Below, in pieces: positions 54,648-64,000 of a DNA stretch of 64,000 nucleotides (positions are counted from its first letter, which is position 1; the number at the start of each line of letters is the position of its first letter). This stretch comes from Massilia phosphatilytica. GTDB lineage: Bacteria; Pseudomonadota; Gammaproteobacteria; Burkholderiales; Burkholderiaceae_D. The position numbers and the translations under genes were made by a program. The stretch covers positions 496,001 to 560,000 of the forward strand of contig NZ_PUIP01000001.1 in the NCBI RefSeq assembly GCF_002968015.1, in the 5' to 3' direction. A model generated the notes under the pieces. It did not search any database and had not been told where the DNA came from. It worked only from the letters and a program-made list of their open reading frames with translations.

Positions 54648-55915
54648 TGAAACGGGCGCTGCTTTCGGCACTCGCACTGGCGGCCGCGCACGCGCTGGCG
54701 GCGCCCGTCGCGATCACGGTGTGGCGCCACGATACCGGCGACGCGGAGATGGTCGCGAGCCGGAACATGGTCGACCGGTTCAACCGCGCCCAGGATAAAT
54801 GGAAAGTGGTCGTGGAGACGATCCCGCAAGGCACGTACACGGAATCGATCACGGCGGCGTCCCTCGTCGGCCACCTGCCGTGCGTGATGGCGATCGACCA
54901 GCCGGCCGTGCCGAACTTCGCCTGGGCCGGCACCATCCGTCCGCTCGACCGCCTGTTGCCGGCGTCGGTCGTGCAGGCGCTGCTGCCGGGCGGGCGCGGC
55001 ATGTACCAGGGGCGGCTCTACAGCGTGGGCCAGTTCGACGTCGTGCTGGCGCTGTTCGCGCGCCGCTCCGCACTCCAGGCCGAAGGCGTCCGCGTCGCGA
55101 CCATCGAACAGCCGTATTCGGCGCGCGAGCTCTACGACATCCTCCTGAAGGTCAAGCGTGCCGGCCATTACCGCTATCCGATCGACCTGAACGGCAAGGC
55201 GACGGGCGAGTGGTTCAGCTATGCCTTTTCGCCCTGGCTCGAGAGCGCCGGGGCGGACCTGATCGACCGCGTCAGCTACCTGCGCGTCGACGGTGTGCTC
55301 AACAGCGACGCCGCCGTGGGCGTCGCCCGCTATTACGGCCGCCTGTTCCAGGACCGCCTCGCGGAACGGAATCCCGCCGACGAACGCGGCTTCGAGCAGG
55401 GGCGCTCGCTGATCCAGTACACGGGGTCGTGGAAAGCGCGCGACTTCAGCGAACGCTTCGGCGCCGATCTCGTCGTGATGCCGCCACCCGATTTCGGCCA
55501 TGGCCCGCGCGTCGGCGCGGCGTCCTGGCAGTGGGCGGTATCGAGCAGCTGTCCATATCCGGCGGGCGCCGCGGCGTTTCTCGCGCACGTGCTGTCGGCG
55601 CCGGAGATGGCGGGGTTCTCGCGCGCGACCGGTCTCGTGCCCGTCACGGCGGACGCCGCGGCGCTGACGGAACACTATCGTCCCGGCGGCGACTGGCGCA
55701 TCTATTTCGACTTTGCCGCGCGCTATGCGGCGCCGCGGCCCGCGACACCGGCCTACCCGGCGATCTCGGCGGCGTTCGAGAAAGCGATGGCGGATCTCCG
55801 CGCCGGCAAGGATGCGGCCGAGGCGATGGACGAGGCGGTCGAAACGATCGAGCACGATATCGCCCGCAACGACGGCTACGGGTTCGCCCGGCCCAAGACG
55901 GTGGCACGCCAATGA
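54644..55915 (+). CDS. ABC sugar transporter, periplasmic binding protein
   Basis: 423-residue exported carbohydrate-binding protein (CUT1 type). The signal peptide is short (about 1-21, ending LAAP), then ITVWRHDTGDAEM opens the first lobe; DRFNRAQDKWKVVVETIPQG and GSWKARDFSERFGADLVVMP are the usual family landmarks. Start ATG 54644 overlaps the regulator's stop (ATGA) with GGAAGG upstream. It delivers oligosaccharide, here probably sucrose or fructo-oligosaccharide, to the two permeases that follow. Confidence 0.9.
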   Translation: MMKRALLSALALAAAHALAAPVAITVWRHDTGDAEMVASRNMVDRFNRAQDKWKVVVETIPQGTYTESITAASLVGHLPCVMAIDQPAVPNFAWAGTIRPLDRLLPASVVQALLPGGRGMYQGRLYSVGQFDVVLALFARRSALQAEGVRVATIEQPYSARELYDILLKVKRAGHYRYPIDLNGKATGEWFSYAFSPWLESAGADLIDRVSYLRVDGVLNSDAAVGVARYYGRLFQDRLAERNPADERGFEQGRSLIQYTGSWKARDFSERFGADLVVMPPPDFGHGPRVGAASWQWAVSSSCPYPAGAAAFLAHVLSAPEMAGFSRATGLVPVTADAAALTEHYRPGGDWRIYFDFAARYAAPRPATPAYPAISAAFEKAMADLRAGKDAAEAMDEAVETIEHDIARNDGYGFARPKTVARQ

Positions 55916-56982
55916 AGACGCTCCCTGGCCGCGACCATCCGTTGGCGATCGCCGCGTTTTCCGGACCGGCGCTGCTGCTGTTCGGCCTCTTCATCCTGTT
56001 GCCGTTGCTGTTCGCGGCCGGCGCCACGTTCACCAATCACCGGCTGGTGTCGCCGGAGCCGACGCGCTACGTCGGCCTGGACAACTACCGGCGCCTGCTG
56101 GCGCTGCAGGTGATCGAGATCGAACCCATGCGCGACGCGGCCGGCACGGCGCTGCGCGACGAGGAGGGCGTGCGGTTCCCGACCTGGCGCCAGACGCGCC
56201 GCGCGCGGCCAGGGCTGGCGGATTACCGGCCGGCGTGGCAATTCCAGTGGGGCGAGCGCAGGGTCGTGCTGGCGGCGACGGACCCGCTGTTCTATCGCTC
56301 CCTCATCAACACCTTCCTGTTCGCGCTGCTCGTCCTGCCGCTGCAATGCGGCATCGCGCTCGGGCTCGCGCTGCTGGTGAACCGGCGCAGCGCGGGGCGC
56401 ATCCTGTTCCGCACCGTGTACTTCGCGCCCGTCGTCACGTCGATGGTCGTGGCCTCGATCGTCTGGTCGTTCATGCTCAATACCGACCGCGGCATGCTCA
56501 ACGAGCTGCTGCGCGCCGTCACCGGCGATCCGAACGTCGGGCCTGACTGGCTGGGCGAGTCCCGCTATGCGCTGCCCGCGATCGCGATCATGTCGGCCTG
56601 GCAGGGCGCGGGGTTCCAGATGCTCGTGTTCCTGGCCGGCCTGCAGTCGATCTCGCCCGAGCTGTACGAGGCCGCGACCCTGATGGGCGCGAATGCGTGG
56701 CAGCGCTTCGTGCACGTCACCTTGCCGGGCCTGCGCAATACGATCCTCTTCGTCGTCGTCTCGACCCTGCTGCTGGCGTTCGGCCTGTTCACCCAGGTCG
56801 ACGTGATGACCCAAGGCGGGCCGCTCGATTCGACGACGACCGTGGTGTACCACGCGGTGCGCGCCGGCTTCCGCCAGCAGGACATCGGCTACGGCTCGAC
56901 GATCGCCATGGTCTTCTTCGGCATCGTGCTGCTGGTCTCCATGCTGCAGCGCGTCCTCGGCGCGCGCGGGGGACAGGAATGA
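55912..56982 (+). CDS. ABC sugar transporter permease, MalF type
   Basis: 356-residue inner-membrane permease. Six helices are predicted, with the EAA loop at ELYEAATLMGANAWQRFVHV then TLPGLRNT, which docks on the ATPase. A loop of about 75 residues between helices 1 and 2 (to DPLFYRSLINTFLFALL), rich in charged residues, is larger than in the partner permease, as in MalF-like subunits. It overlaps the binding-protein gene and the next permease by four bases each (ATGA), indicating tight translational coupling. Confidence 0.92.
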   Translation: MKTLPGRDHPLAIAAFSGPALLLFGLFILLPLLFAAGATFTNHRLVSPEPTRYVGLDNYRRLLALQVIEIEPMRDAAGTALRDEEGVRFPTWRQTRRARPGLADYRPAWQFQWGERRVVLAATDPLFYRSLINTFLFALLVLPLQCGIALGLALLVNRRSAGRILFRTVYFAPVVTSMVVASIVWSFMLNTDRGMLNELLRAVTGDPNVGPDWLGESRYALPAIAIMSAWQGAGFQMLVFLAGLQSISPELYEAATLMGANAWQRFVHVTLPGLRNTILFVVVSTLLLAFGLFTQVDVMTQGGPLDSTTTVVYHAVRAGFRQQDIGYGSTIAMVFFGIVLLVSMLQRVLGARGGQE

Positions 56983-57851
56983 ACGCGTTCCTGCGCAACG
57001 TCTTCCTGGGTGCCGTCATGGGCGCGCTCGGCATCGTGTTCGCGGCCCCGCTGCTGTTCATGTTCGCCTCGTCGTTCAAGCGCGACGACGCCATCTTCGC
57101 GAATCCCGCCAGCTGGTCCGCCTTCGTCCCGGATGCGGAATGGTCGCTGGCGAACTACGCGGCCATCTTCGAGCGCAGCAACCTGCCGCTGTTCCTGCTG
57201 AATTCGACGATCATCGCCGCGTGCATCGTCGCGGGCGGCGTGCTGGTCAACAGCATGCTCGCGTTCTCGCTCAGCCGCATGCGCTGGCGCGGCCGCCGCG
57301 CGGTGCTGGCGATGGTCGTCGCGCTGATGATCATCCCGTTCGAAGTCATCGCGATTCCCTTGTTGTCGCTGGTCGCGCGGTTGCCGTGGCCCGGGATCGA
57401 GCAGGGCGCGCTGGCGTGGCATACCGGCTGGTTCAACAGCCTGCACGTGCAGATCATCCCGTTCCTCGCCAACGCGTTCTGCGTGTTCCTGTTCTATCAG
57501 TTTTTCCAGGACATCCCGCGCGAGCTGGACGAAGCGGCCAGGATGGACGGCGCGGGACCGTGGACCCTGTTCTTCCGGATCATCCTGCCCAACAGCCGCC
57601 CCGTGATCGCGACGGCCGCGATCGTGCTGTTCATCGCCGCGTGGAACCAATACCTGTGGCCGATCATGGTCGTGCAGGGCGAGGCCGCGCGCCCCGTCCA
57701 GCCGGGCATCCAGCAATTCTTCGGACGTTCCAATTCCTGGGGCCAGATCATGGCGTATGCGTCCGTGGTCACGCTGCCGGTGCTTGCCGTCTTCCTCGCG
57801 TTCCAGCGCCAGTTCGTCGCCTCGGTGGCGGGTTCCGGCATCAAGGGCTGA
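56979..57851 (+). CDS. ABC sugar transporter permease, MalG type
   Basis: 290-residue inner-membrane permease with six helices. The EAA motif is at ELDEAARMDGAGPWTLFFRI with LPNSRPV after it. It begins in an ATGA overlap with the first permease and ends 14 bp before the GH43/GH32-like gene. With the upstream permease and the ATPase encoded at 61.2 kb it forms one CUT1 importer. Confidence 0.93.
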   Translation: MNAFLRNVFLGAVMGALGIVFAAPLLFMFASSFKRDDAIFANPASWSAFVPDAEWSLANYAAIFERSNLPLFLLNSTIIAACIVAGGVLVNSMLAFSLSRMRWRGRRAVLAMVVALMIIPFEVIAIPLLSLVARLPWPGIEQGALAWHTGWFNSLHVQIIPFLANAFCVFLFYQFFQDIPRELDEAARMDGAGPWTLFFRIILPNSRPVIATAAIVLFIAAWNQYLWPIMVVQGEAARPVQPGIQQFFGRSNSWGQIMAYASVVTLPVLAVFLAFQRQFVASVAGSGIKG

Positions 57852-57865
57852 ATCGAAACCTCATC

Positions 57866-58843
57866 ATGACACTCAAACTCGACGACAAATACATCTGGGA
57901 CTTCTGGCACTACGCGGAAGGCGACGAACAGCACCTGTTCATGCTGCAGGCCGACCGCGCCATCGGCGACCCGGACCTGCGCCACTGGAACGTCTCCATC
58001 GGCCACGCCGTGTCGCGCGACCTGCGGCACTGGGATTACCGGGGCACGGTATTCCAGCCGGCCGCACCGGACGCATGGGACGATTTCACGACGTGGACCG
58101 GTTCCGTGATCCGCGCGGAAGGGCGTTACCACCTGTTCTACACGGGCACGTGCCGCGCCGAGAACGGCCTGCGCCAGCGCATCGGCCACGCGACCTCAAG
58201 CAGCATCGATGGGCCGTGGACCCGCGTCGGCGACGGCCTCGCGCTGGATCTCGACGAACGCTATTACGAAGAACACGCGGAAGGCCGCTGGCACGACCGC
58301 GCGCTGCGCGACCCGTGGGTGCTGGAGGAAAAGATCGACGGCGTGTACCACATGTTCTTCACGGCGCGCCGCAACGACGGTCCCGGATTCGAGCGCGGCG
58401 TCATCGGCCACGCCGTCTCGCCCGACCTCGTGCACTGGGAAGCGACGGCTCCGGTGTACGAAGGCGGCCATTACGGCCAGCTGGAAGTGCCGCAGGTGTT
58501 CGAGCGCGCCGGGCAGTGGTTCTGCACCTTCTGCAACGTGCGCGACCACTGGTCCGAGGCGCAGCGCGCGCGCCTGGACGGCGGCGTCTCCGGGACACAT
58601 TACCTCGTGGCCGACCATCCGCTCGGGCCCTGGCGGCCGGCCGAAGGCTTCCTCGATGGCGACGTACCGTGCAAGCGCTACGCGGGCAAGATCCTGCGCG
58701 ATCCGCTGACGGGCCGGGACTGCCTGATGGCCTTCCTCGATACGGGACCGGATGGCCGGTTCGTCGGCCAGATCAGCGACCCGATCCCGCTGCACTTCGA
58801 ACACGGCCGCTACCGGCTGGACGATTTTTCAGGCCCGAAATGA
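57866..58843 (+). CDS. cytoplasmic GH32/GH43-superfamily beta-fructosidase-fold enzyme
   Basis: 325-residue five-bladed propeller glycosidase with no signal peptide, hence cytoplasmic. Landmarks are YIWDFWHYAEGDEQHLFM at the first blade, FTTWTGSVIRAEGRYHLFYT, RALRDPWVLEEK (the conserved Asp of RDP) and GQLEVPQVFERAGQWF (likely general acid Glu). In this operon it would cleave imported sucrose or short fructo-oligosaccharide to feed the fructokinase; that substrate is inferred from context. The ribosome site is weak, consistent with translation following the upstream permease. Its TGA stop is the first part of the second operator copy. Confidence 0.82.
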   Translation: MTLKLDDKYIWDFWHYAEGDEQHLFMLQADRAIGDPDLRHWNVSIGHAVSRDLRHWDYRGTVFQPAAPDAWDDFTTWTGSVIRAEGRYHLFYTGTCRAENGLRQRIGHATSSSIDGPWTRVGDGLALDLDERYYEEHAEGRWHDRALRDPWVLEEKIDGVYHMFFTARRNDGPGFERGVIGHAVSPDLVHWEATAPVYEGGHYGQLEVPQVFERAGQWFCTFCNVRDHWSEAQRARLDGGVSGTHYLVADHPLGPWRPAEGFLDGDVPCKRYAGKILRDPLTGRDCLMAFLDTGPDGRFVGQISDPIPLHFEHGRYRLDDFSGPK

Positions 58844-58855
58844 CAACGATGGACA
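58838..58855. promoter_or_regulatory. fructan-regulon operator, copy 2
   Basis: Identical 18-bp AAATGACAACGATGGACA overlapping the stop codon of the preceding enzyme and lying 33 bp before the secreted GH32 gene. It implies an internal regulated promoter or roadblock. Confidence 0.75.
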
Positions 58856-58888
58856 ACGGCCAGCGATAACAATCATCGAGGAGACACC

Positions 58889-61210
58889 GTGATTCCCTTC
58901 AACCAGACATGCCCGACATGGCGGCACAGCGCCGCTGCGATGCTGCTGGCGCTGCTCGCCCCTGCGTGTGCCGGCACGGCCACCGATATCGCCCGCTGGC
59001 CGCTCGACGAGCAGCGCGGCAGCAAGACCATGGAAGCGGTATCGGGCCGTCACGACCCCGTCGACTACGTTTTCAACCACGCGCGCTTCAAGCCGGATTC
59101 CGATCCGCCGTGGCGCCCGGCCGCCGCGTGCATCCAGGCCGGCTGCCTGCTGTTCGACGGCTACTCGATGGACATCACGGCACCCGCCTTGACGGACGCG
59201 CAGCTGGGCGCCGGCTGGACGATCAGCGCCTGGGTCGCGCCGCACGCGTTCGAATGGGGCGATGGCGGCCAGTACTCCGCCTTCCTGAGCCAGTTCGACG
59301 AGGCCGGCAAGACCGGCTTCGCATTCGGCATGTACCGCTTCGGCACGTGGGGCATCAAGCTGGGGTTCGGCAGCGCGGAATTCGACCTGCGCGTCAGCGA
59401 CCGCAAGCTGCCCAAGGATACGTGGTCGAACGTGGCGGCCAGCTACGATCCGCACGGCCGGGTGGTCCGGCTGTTCCTCGATGGCGAGCAGGTGGCGGCC
59501 GGCACCGCCCCGGCGGCGGGCGCGTTCTCGCTGCCGGCGCGCGCGCTGACGATCGGCCGCTATTCGCAGCCGCGCACGGTGGAGGGCGTGTTCCAACTGA
59601 ATACCTTCCTCGGCCTGATGGACGAGGTCCGCATCACGGCGGGCGCCGCGACGGCCGGCGACATCGCCCGCCGCGTGCGCGCCGACCTCGCGGCGCATGG
59701 CGGCAAGGCGCCGGCGCTGGCGCAGGCCGACGTCACGATCGCAGCGAGCACGTTCGCCGGCGACCGCCACCGACCGCAATACCACGCGTTGCCGGATTCG
59801 GGCTGGATGAACGAGCCGCACGCGCCGTTCTACCAGGACGGCCGCTACCACCTGTTCTTCCAGAAGAATCCGTTCGGCCCGTTCTGGCACCAGATCCACT
59901 GGGGCCACTGGGTCAGCCCGGACATGGTGCACTGGCGCGAGCTGCCCATAGCGCTGGCGCCGGAAGACGACACGCTCGCGCCGGACGGCATCTGGTCCGG
60001 CAGCGCCACGCATGCGAAGGACGGCACGCCGGTGCTGTTCTTCACGGCGGGGAACGACAAGGCGCCGATCCACGAGCGCGTCGGAATCGCGCGGCCGGCG
60101 GATGCGGACATGGTGCGCTGGACCAAACATCCCGTGCCGGTGACCGAGCAGCAGCCGGGACCGGGCCACACGGGCGATTTCCGCGACCCGTTCGTGTTCC
60201 GCGACGACGCCGGCGACCGCTGGTTCCAGCTCGTGGCGTCGCGCATTCCGAACGGCAGCGGCGTGGCGCTTGTCCATGAGTCGTCCGACCTGTTCCACTG
60301 GCGCTATCGCGGCCCGTTGTTCACGCTCGATGCGCAGCGCTATCCCGGCTTCGACAAGACGTTCGAGCTGCCCGTGCTGCTCCCGATCGGGAAGGGTTCG
60401 GACGGCCGTCCCCGCCACGTGTTCCTGACGGACGTGGGCGCGCAGGCGTACTACTGGATCGGCGTGTTCGACACGGCCAGCGCGCGCTTCGTGCCGGACA
60501 GCGAAGCACCGCGCGTGTTCGACCTGGGCGACCATCATTTTTCCGGCCCCAGCGGCTTCGTCGATCCGAAGACGGGACGCACGATCGTCTTTTCGATCGC
60601 CCAGGGCGAGCGCAGCTTGCGCGCCGAATGGGCGAGCGGCTGGGCGCACAACGCGGGCCTTCCCGTAGCGCTCGCGATCGGCCCGGATGACGACCTGCGC
60701 CTGGCCCCCATCGATGAAGTCAAGAGCCTGCGCCAGGAGCTGCTGCTGGACCTGGCCGGTGTCACGCCCGCCGCAGCGGCGGCCCGGCTTGCAACGATCA
60801 AGGGGGACGCGCTGGAAGTGGAACTGGAACTCGCGGCGGACGGCCATGCGCGGCGCGGTCTCGTCATCCGCAAGACGCCTGACGATGCCGAGCACACGGA
60901 CCTCGTCGTGGATACCGCACGCCAGCGTTTCGAAATCGACCGCACGCACACGACGCTGGATGCGGACGCTCGCTCGCGCGGCGTGCAGGGCGGCGCGTTC
61001 GACCTGCGCGGTGAACACCTGCGCCTGCGCGTGTTCGTCGACCGGTCGATGGTGGAGGCCTATCTCAACGAACGCAAGAGCATCACGAGCCGCATGTATC
61101 CGACGCGCGCGGATGCCACCGGCCTCGGGTTGATCGCGGCGCCGGGCGACCGCGTCGTCAGCCTGAAAGTATGGCGCATGGGGACCCTGGCATGGCATCC
61201 ATCACATTGA
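58889..61210 (+). CDS. secreted GH32 fructanase-type enzyme with LamG-like domain
   Basis: 773-residue exported protein. A signal peptide (about 1-29) is followed by a concanavalin/LamG-like beta-sandwich (about 35-270; [30 protein letters not shown]). The GH32 five-blade propeller (about 295-620) and C-terminal beta-sandwich (to 773) come after. In the first blade, where family members have WMNDPNG with the Asp nucleophile, this protein has WMNEPHAP, with Glu309 at that place. FRDPFVF retains the transition-state Asp, and [10 protein letters not shown] gives the likely acid/base Glu without the usual Cys. The start is GTG 58889 with GAGGAGA upstream. Levan or inulin is the probable substrate. 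The stop lies 19 bases inside the ATPase gene. Confidence 0.87.
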   Translation: MIPFNQTCPTWRHSAAAMLLALLAPACAGTATDIARWPLDEQRGSKTMEAVSGRHDPVDYVFNHARFKPDSDPPWRPAAACIQAGCLLFDGYSMDITAPALTDAQLGAGWTISAWVAPHAFEWGDGGQYSAFLSQFDEAGKTGFAFGMYRFGTWGIKLGFGSAEFDLRVSDRKLPKDTWSNVAASYDPHGRVVRLFLDGEQVAAGTAPAAGAFSLPARALTIGRYSQPRTVEGVFQLNTFLGLMDEVRITAGAATAGDIARRVRADLAAHGGKAPALAQADVTIAASTFAGDRHRPQYHALPDSGWMNEPHAPFYQDGRYHLFFQKNPFGPFWHQIHWGHWVSPDMVHWRELPIALAPEDDTLAPDGIWSGSATHAKDGTPVLFFTAGNDKAPIHERVGIARPADADMVRWTKHPVPVTEQQPGPGHTGDFRDPFVFRDDAGDRWFQLVASRIPNGSGVALVHESSDLFHWRYRGPLFTLDAQRYPGFDKTFELPVLLPIGKGSDGRPRHVFLTDVGAQAYYWIGVFDTASARFVPDSEAPRVFDLGDHHFSGPSGFVDPKTGRTIVFSIAQGERSLRAEWASGWAHNAGLPVALAIGPDDDLRLAPIDEVKSLRQELLLDLAGVTPAAAAARLATIKGDALEVELELAADGHARRGLVIRKTPDDAEHTDLVVDTARQRFEIDRTHTTLDADARSRGVQGGAFDLRGEHLRLRVFVDRSMVEAYLNERKSITSRMYPTRADATGLGLIAAPGDRVVSLKVWRMGTLAWHPSH

Positions 61211-62289
61211 CCGGCGTGGGCAAGACCTACGCGGACAAGCGCGTCAACCGCGTCCTCGAGGACATCTCGTTCTCGGTCGCGGATGGGGAATTCGTCGTGC
61301 TGGTCGGGCCGTCGGGCTGCGGCAAGTCGACCGTGCTGCGCATGATCGCGGGCCTGGAAGAGGCCAGCAGCGGCGAGATCCGCATCGACGGCGCGCGCGT
61401 CAACGAGACGCCGCCCGCCCGGCGCGGCCTGGCGATGGTGTTCCAGAGCTATGCGTTGTATGCGCACATGAGCGTGTTCGAGAACATCGCCTTCGGCCTG
61501 CGCCTGGCGCGCGTGCCGAAGAGGGAGATCGAGGACGCCGTCCGCACGGTCGCCCGCATGCTGCAGCTGGAGCACCTGCTGGACCGTAAGCCGCCCCAAT
61601 TGTCGGGCGGGCAGCGCCAGCGCGTGGCGATCGGCCGCGCCATCGTGCGCAAGCCGCGCGCCTTCCTGTTCGACGAACCATTGTCGAACCTGGATGCCGC
61701 GCTGCGCGCCGACATGCGCGTCGAGATCGCGCGCCTGCACAAGCAACTGGGCGCGACGATGGTCTACGTGACCCATGACCAGGTCGAGGCGATGACGCTG
61801 GCCGACCGCATCGTCGTGCTGGGACCGGCGGGCGTGCAGCAGATCGGGGCGCCGATGGCGTTGTACGAGCGGCCCGCGAACGTGTTCGTCGCCGGCTTCA
61901 TCGGCATGCCGAAGATGAACCTCGCCGAGGGCGCCATCGATGCGCATGGCCGGCTCGCGCTGGGCGGCGTGGCGCTGGACTGGCACGACGCGGCGGCAAG
62001 CGGCGGCAGGGTGACGGTGGGCATACGGCCCGAACACCTCGTGCCGGATGCCGCGGGGCCGATCCGCGGCGTCGTCGCGCTCGTCGAACGGCTCGGCGCG
62101 GAATCGCACGTGCACCTGGACGTCGCGGGCCTGGCGCGGCCCATCGTGGTGTCCCTCAAGGCGGCGCCGCCGCCGCTGCCCGGCAGCGCCTGGGCCGTCG
62201 CCCCCGCGCACGGCGCGCTGCACGTGTTCGGGCCGGATGGTGCGCGTATCGACAACAAGTTATTCAACAGTGAGACGGAGGAAGCATGA
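61192..62289 (+). CDS. ABC sugar transporter ATPase (MalK/UgpC type)
   Basis: 365-residue CUT1 importer ATPase. Walker A is GPSGCGKST at about 39-47, the Q-loop [10 protein letters not shown], signature [14 protein letters not shown], Walker [17 protein letters not shown] and H-loop [16 protein letters not shown]-terminal OB-type regulatory domain (about 240-365, TVGIRPEHL) is present. The ATG at 61192 has GGGGA eight bases upstream and overlaps the GH32 gene by 19 bp. It powers the two permeases upstream even though two glycosidase genes separate them. Confidence 0.93.
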   Translation: MASITLTGVGKTYADKRVNRVLEDISFSVADGEFVVLVGPSGCGKSTVLRMIAGLEEASSGEIRIDGARVNETPPARRGLAMVFQSYALYAHMSVFENIAFGLRLARVPKREIEDAVRTVARMLQLEHLLDRKPPQLSGGQRQRVAIGRAIVRKPRAFLFDEPLSNLDAALRADMRVEIARLHKQLGATMVYVTHDQVEAMTLADRIVVLGPAGVQQIGAPMALYERPANVFVAGFIGMPKMNLAEGAIDAHGRLALGGVALDWHDAAASGGRVTVGIRPEHLVPDAAGPIRGVVALVERLGAESHVHLDVAGLARPIVVSLKAAPPPLPGSAWAVAPAHGALHVFGPDGARIDNKLFNSETEEA

Positions 62290-63248
62290 TCGTGGTGTGT
62301 GGTGAAGCGTTGTTCGATGTGTTCGCGGCGGAGGAGAGGGCCGCCGCCATCGACCTGTCGGCCTGCCAGGGCGGTTCGCCGTTCAACCTGGCGACCGGCG
62401 TGGCGCGGCTGGGCGGGACGGCGTCGTTCTTCGGCGGCCTGTCGCGCGACCTGTTCGGCCGCAAGCTGCACGCGGCGCTGGCGGCCGAGGGCGTGGACCT
62501 CTCCGCGGCGCCCCGCCCGGACGCGCCTACCGCGCTCGTGATGGTGAGCGTCGACGACCGCGGCGTGCCCGTCTACACGTTCTACGGCAGCGGCACCGCC
62601 GACCGCATGGTCGTCCAGGCGGACCTGGAGCGCGTGCCCGCCGATGCGGCAGCGATCCACGTCGGTTCGTACTGCATGGTCGTCGAACCCGTGGCGTCCA
62701 CGTTGCGCGCACTGGTCGAGCGGCAGCGCGGCCGCAGCCTGATCGTGTATGACCCGAACGTCCGGCTGACAATCGAGCCGGACGTCGAGGCCTGGCGCGA
62801 ATCCGTGCGCTGGATGCAGCGCCGCGCCGACGTCCTCAAGGTCAGCGAGGAAGACATCCACGCCCTGTATCCGGGCAGGCGCGTCGACACGTTCATCGCC
62901 GAGTCACTGGACGCGGGCGTCGCCCTCGTCGTCGTGACGTGGGGCGAGCGGGGCGTGGTCGCGGTCACGCGGTCACAGCTGGCGGTGGAAGTGCCGGCCG
63001 TTCCCGTCACGGTGGTGGACACGGTGGGCGCGGGCGACACGTTCCAGGCCGGCCTGCTGGCCTGGCTGCAGCGCGCCGGGAAGCTCACGCGGCAGGCGGT
63101 GGAAAGCCTGGCCCAGGACGAACTGCTGGAGGCATTGCGCTTCGCGGCGCGCGCGGCAAGCATCACCTGTTCGCGCCGCGGCGCGGACCTGCCGTACACC
63201 AGCGAACTGGCCGATACGGAAGGATTCGAATTTTTTTACAAGAAATGA
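62286..63248 (+). CDS. fructokinase, PfkB family
   Basis: 320-residue ribokinase-like sugar kinase phosphorylating fructose released by the fructosidases. It shows the N-terminal [14 protein letters not shown], the substrate loop [20 protein letters not shown], and the anion-hole/catalytic base motif [18 protein letters not shown] near 255. The ATG overlaps the ATPase stop (ATGA). The GGSPFN signature is that of bacterial fructokinases. Its TGA stop lies within the third operator copy. Confidence 0.9.
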   Translation: MIVVCGEALFDVFAAEERAAAIDLSACQGGSPFNLATGVARLGGTASFFGGLSRDLFGRKLHAALAAEGVDLSAAPRPDAPTALVMVSVDDRGVPVYTFYGSGTADRMVVQADLERVPADAAAIHVGSYCMVVEPVASTLRALVERQRGRSLIVYDPNVRLTIEPDVEAWRESVRWMQRRADVLKVSEEDIHALYPGRRVDTFIAESLDAGVALVVVTWGERGVVAVTRSQLAVEVPAVPVTVVDTVGAGDTFQAGLLAWLQRAGKLTRQAVESLAQDELLEALRFAARAASITCSRRGADLPYTSELADTEGFEFFYKK

Positions 63249-63260
63249 CAACGATGGACA
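63243..63260. promoter_or_regulatory. fructan-regulon operator, copy 3
   Basis: Third identical AAATGACAACGATGGACA, overlapping the fructokinase stop and lying 70 bp before the TonB receptor gene, which it presumably controls. Confidence 0.75.
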
Positions 63261-63330
63261 TACGGTTCACAAGACCGGTAGCTGGAAAAACGAAACAAAA
63301 GAAGTCAACATCAAACAGGAGATAAAACCC

Positions 63331-64000
63331 ATGCGCTATTCGCTCACCCCCTATATCGGCCGCTCGGCCGCCCTCGTCATCGCGCTGGCGCCCGCCCTCG
63401 CGTTCGCCCAGCAGCAGGCCGGCGCGACCGCGGAGCAGCCCGCGGCCAAGGCCGACGAGGCCAATAACGTCGTCATCGTGACGGGCGTGACCCGGACGAC
63501 GACCAAGAAGAACGCCACGTTCTCGATCAACACGCTGAGCGCCGACGACATCCAGCGCCTGGCGCCCATGAGCACGGCCGACCTGCTGGGCAACCTGCCG
63601 GGCATCTATGCCGAGGGCAGCACGGCCGGCGAGGCCAGCAACAACATCACGGTGCGCGGCCTGCCCGTGGTCGGCGGCTATCGCTTCGCGCCGCAGCTGA
63701 TCGACGGCCTGCCGGCGTACGAGGAATCGGAAGCCCCGTTCCTGAACAACGACGTGTTCGTCCGCGACGACCTGATGACGGAAAGCGTGGAGGCGGTGAA
63801 GGGCGGCCCCGGCGGCATCCTGTATTCGAACGGCCTGGGCGCGACGATCAACCACATCACACGCACGGGCGGCGACCATCTGGAAGGCGGCTACAAGCTC
63901 GAATACGCGGACTACGGTTTCATCCGCCAGGACGCGTTCGTGTCCGGCCCGCTGGGCAGGAACGTGACCGGCGCCGTCGGCGGCTACTACCGCAGAAGTA
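63331..64000 (+). CDS. TonB-dependent receptor, 3' truncated by window
   Basis: The first 223 residues of an outer-membrane receptor; the frame is open to the last base. The signal peptide (1-27, ending FAQQ) is followed by a TonB box (NNVVIVTGVTRTTTKKNATF) and plug domain with AMSTADLLGNLPGIYAEGST-like and VRGLPVVGGYRFAPQLIDGL segments, then EAVKGGPGGILYSNGLGATI. AGGAG lies upstream of the ATG. By position behind operator copy 3 it is the outer-membrane importer for sucrose or fructo-oligosaccharides. Confidence 0.92.
   Translation, partial: MRYSLTPYIGRSAALVIALAPALAFAQQQAGATAEQPAAKADEANNVVIVTGVTRTTTKKNATFSINTLSADDIQRLAPMSTADLLGNLPGIYAEGSTAGEASNNITVRGLPVVGGYRFAPQLIDGLPAYEESEAPFLNNDVFVRDDLMTESVEAVKGGPGGILYSNGLGATINHITRTGGDHLEGGYKLEYADYGFIRQDAFVSGPLGRNVTGAVGGYYRRS

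Noticed and set aside
1..64000. Search for CRISPR arrays, insertion sequences, integrases and prophage genes
   Set aside because: No regularly spaced repeats, transposase, integrase or phage structural genes were recognised on either strand.

Overview
The window is GC-rich, gene-dense bacterial DNA with a Gram-negative, betaproteobacterial character. It carries a Tar-type chemoreceptor, a general porin, TonB-dependent receptors with carbohydrate-utilisation genes, a class I polyhydroxyalkanoate synthase with 3-hydroxybutyrate dehydrogenase, Bug-type and CitS-type tricarboxylate proteins, and ECF sigma/anti-sigma pairs. The gene set fits an environmental, polysaccharide-degrading Oxalobacteraceae member such as Massilia/Telluria. 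That placement is inference from content, not from a marker gene. No phage, plasmid, insertion sequence or CRISPR array was seen; it reads as chromosome.

Layout. 1-6.0 kb: 3' part of an acetolactate synthase, a GH97 glycosidase, a membrane ankyrin protein paired with an unknown secreted protein, and a secreted GH43-type enzyme. 6.0-17 kb: mixed small genes (RibD-like reductase, TonB-like lipoprotein, Tai4-like immunity protein, TRIC-type channel), a CitS-type carboxylate carrier with a Bug binding protein, a degenerate DJ-1/PfpI protein, a FUSC exporter, a vanadium-haloperoxidase-like lipoprotein, and an ECF sigma factor divergent from a second ClpP. 18-33 kb: GH74 xyloglucanase, a MASE1-GGDEF cyclase, alpha-ketoglutaric semialdehyde dehydrogenase, two TonB receptors, GH29 fucosidase and GH2 beta-galactosidase. 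32.8-41 kb: KdgD, a chemoreceptor, a LacI regulator divergent from galactarate dehydratase GarD, a porin and a hexuronate/hexarate MFS carrier. 41-51 kb: ECF sigma/RskA pair with GH20, a patatin/hydroxybutyrate dehydrogenase operon, Nudix, DsbA-like, a protein resembling spore transglutaminase Tgl, PhaC and tRNA-Cys. 51-53.5 kb: AraC regulator divergent from a frameshifted SDR gene and a YciI protein. 53.5-64 kb: a LacI-controlled sucrose/fructan locus.

How the genes work together. GH74, GH29, GH2, GH97 and GH43 would degrade xyloglucan-like and galactose-containing plant polymers, with TonB receptors taking up the oligomers. GarD, KdgD and the semialdehyde dehydrogenase form a complete galactarate to 2-oxoglutarate route, although the three genes are spread over 17 kb. 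The last 10 kb holds a regulator, ABC importer, two beta-fructosidase-fold enzymes, fructokinase and TonB receptor. Three identical 18-bp sites there tie the segments together as one regulon.

Most notable: the triple operator of the fructan locus, three near-identical palindromes between lacI and garD, the Tgl-like protein, an orphan Tai4-like immunity gene, a PfpI protein that has lost its Cys-His nucleophile pair, and two broken genes (the SDR and a carboxymuconolactone decarboxylase remnant).
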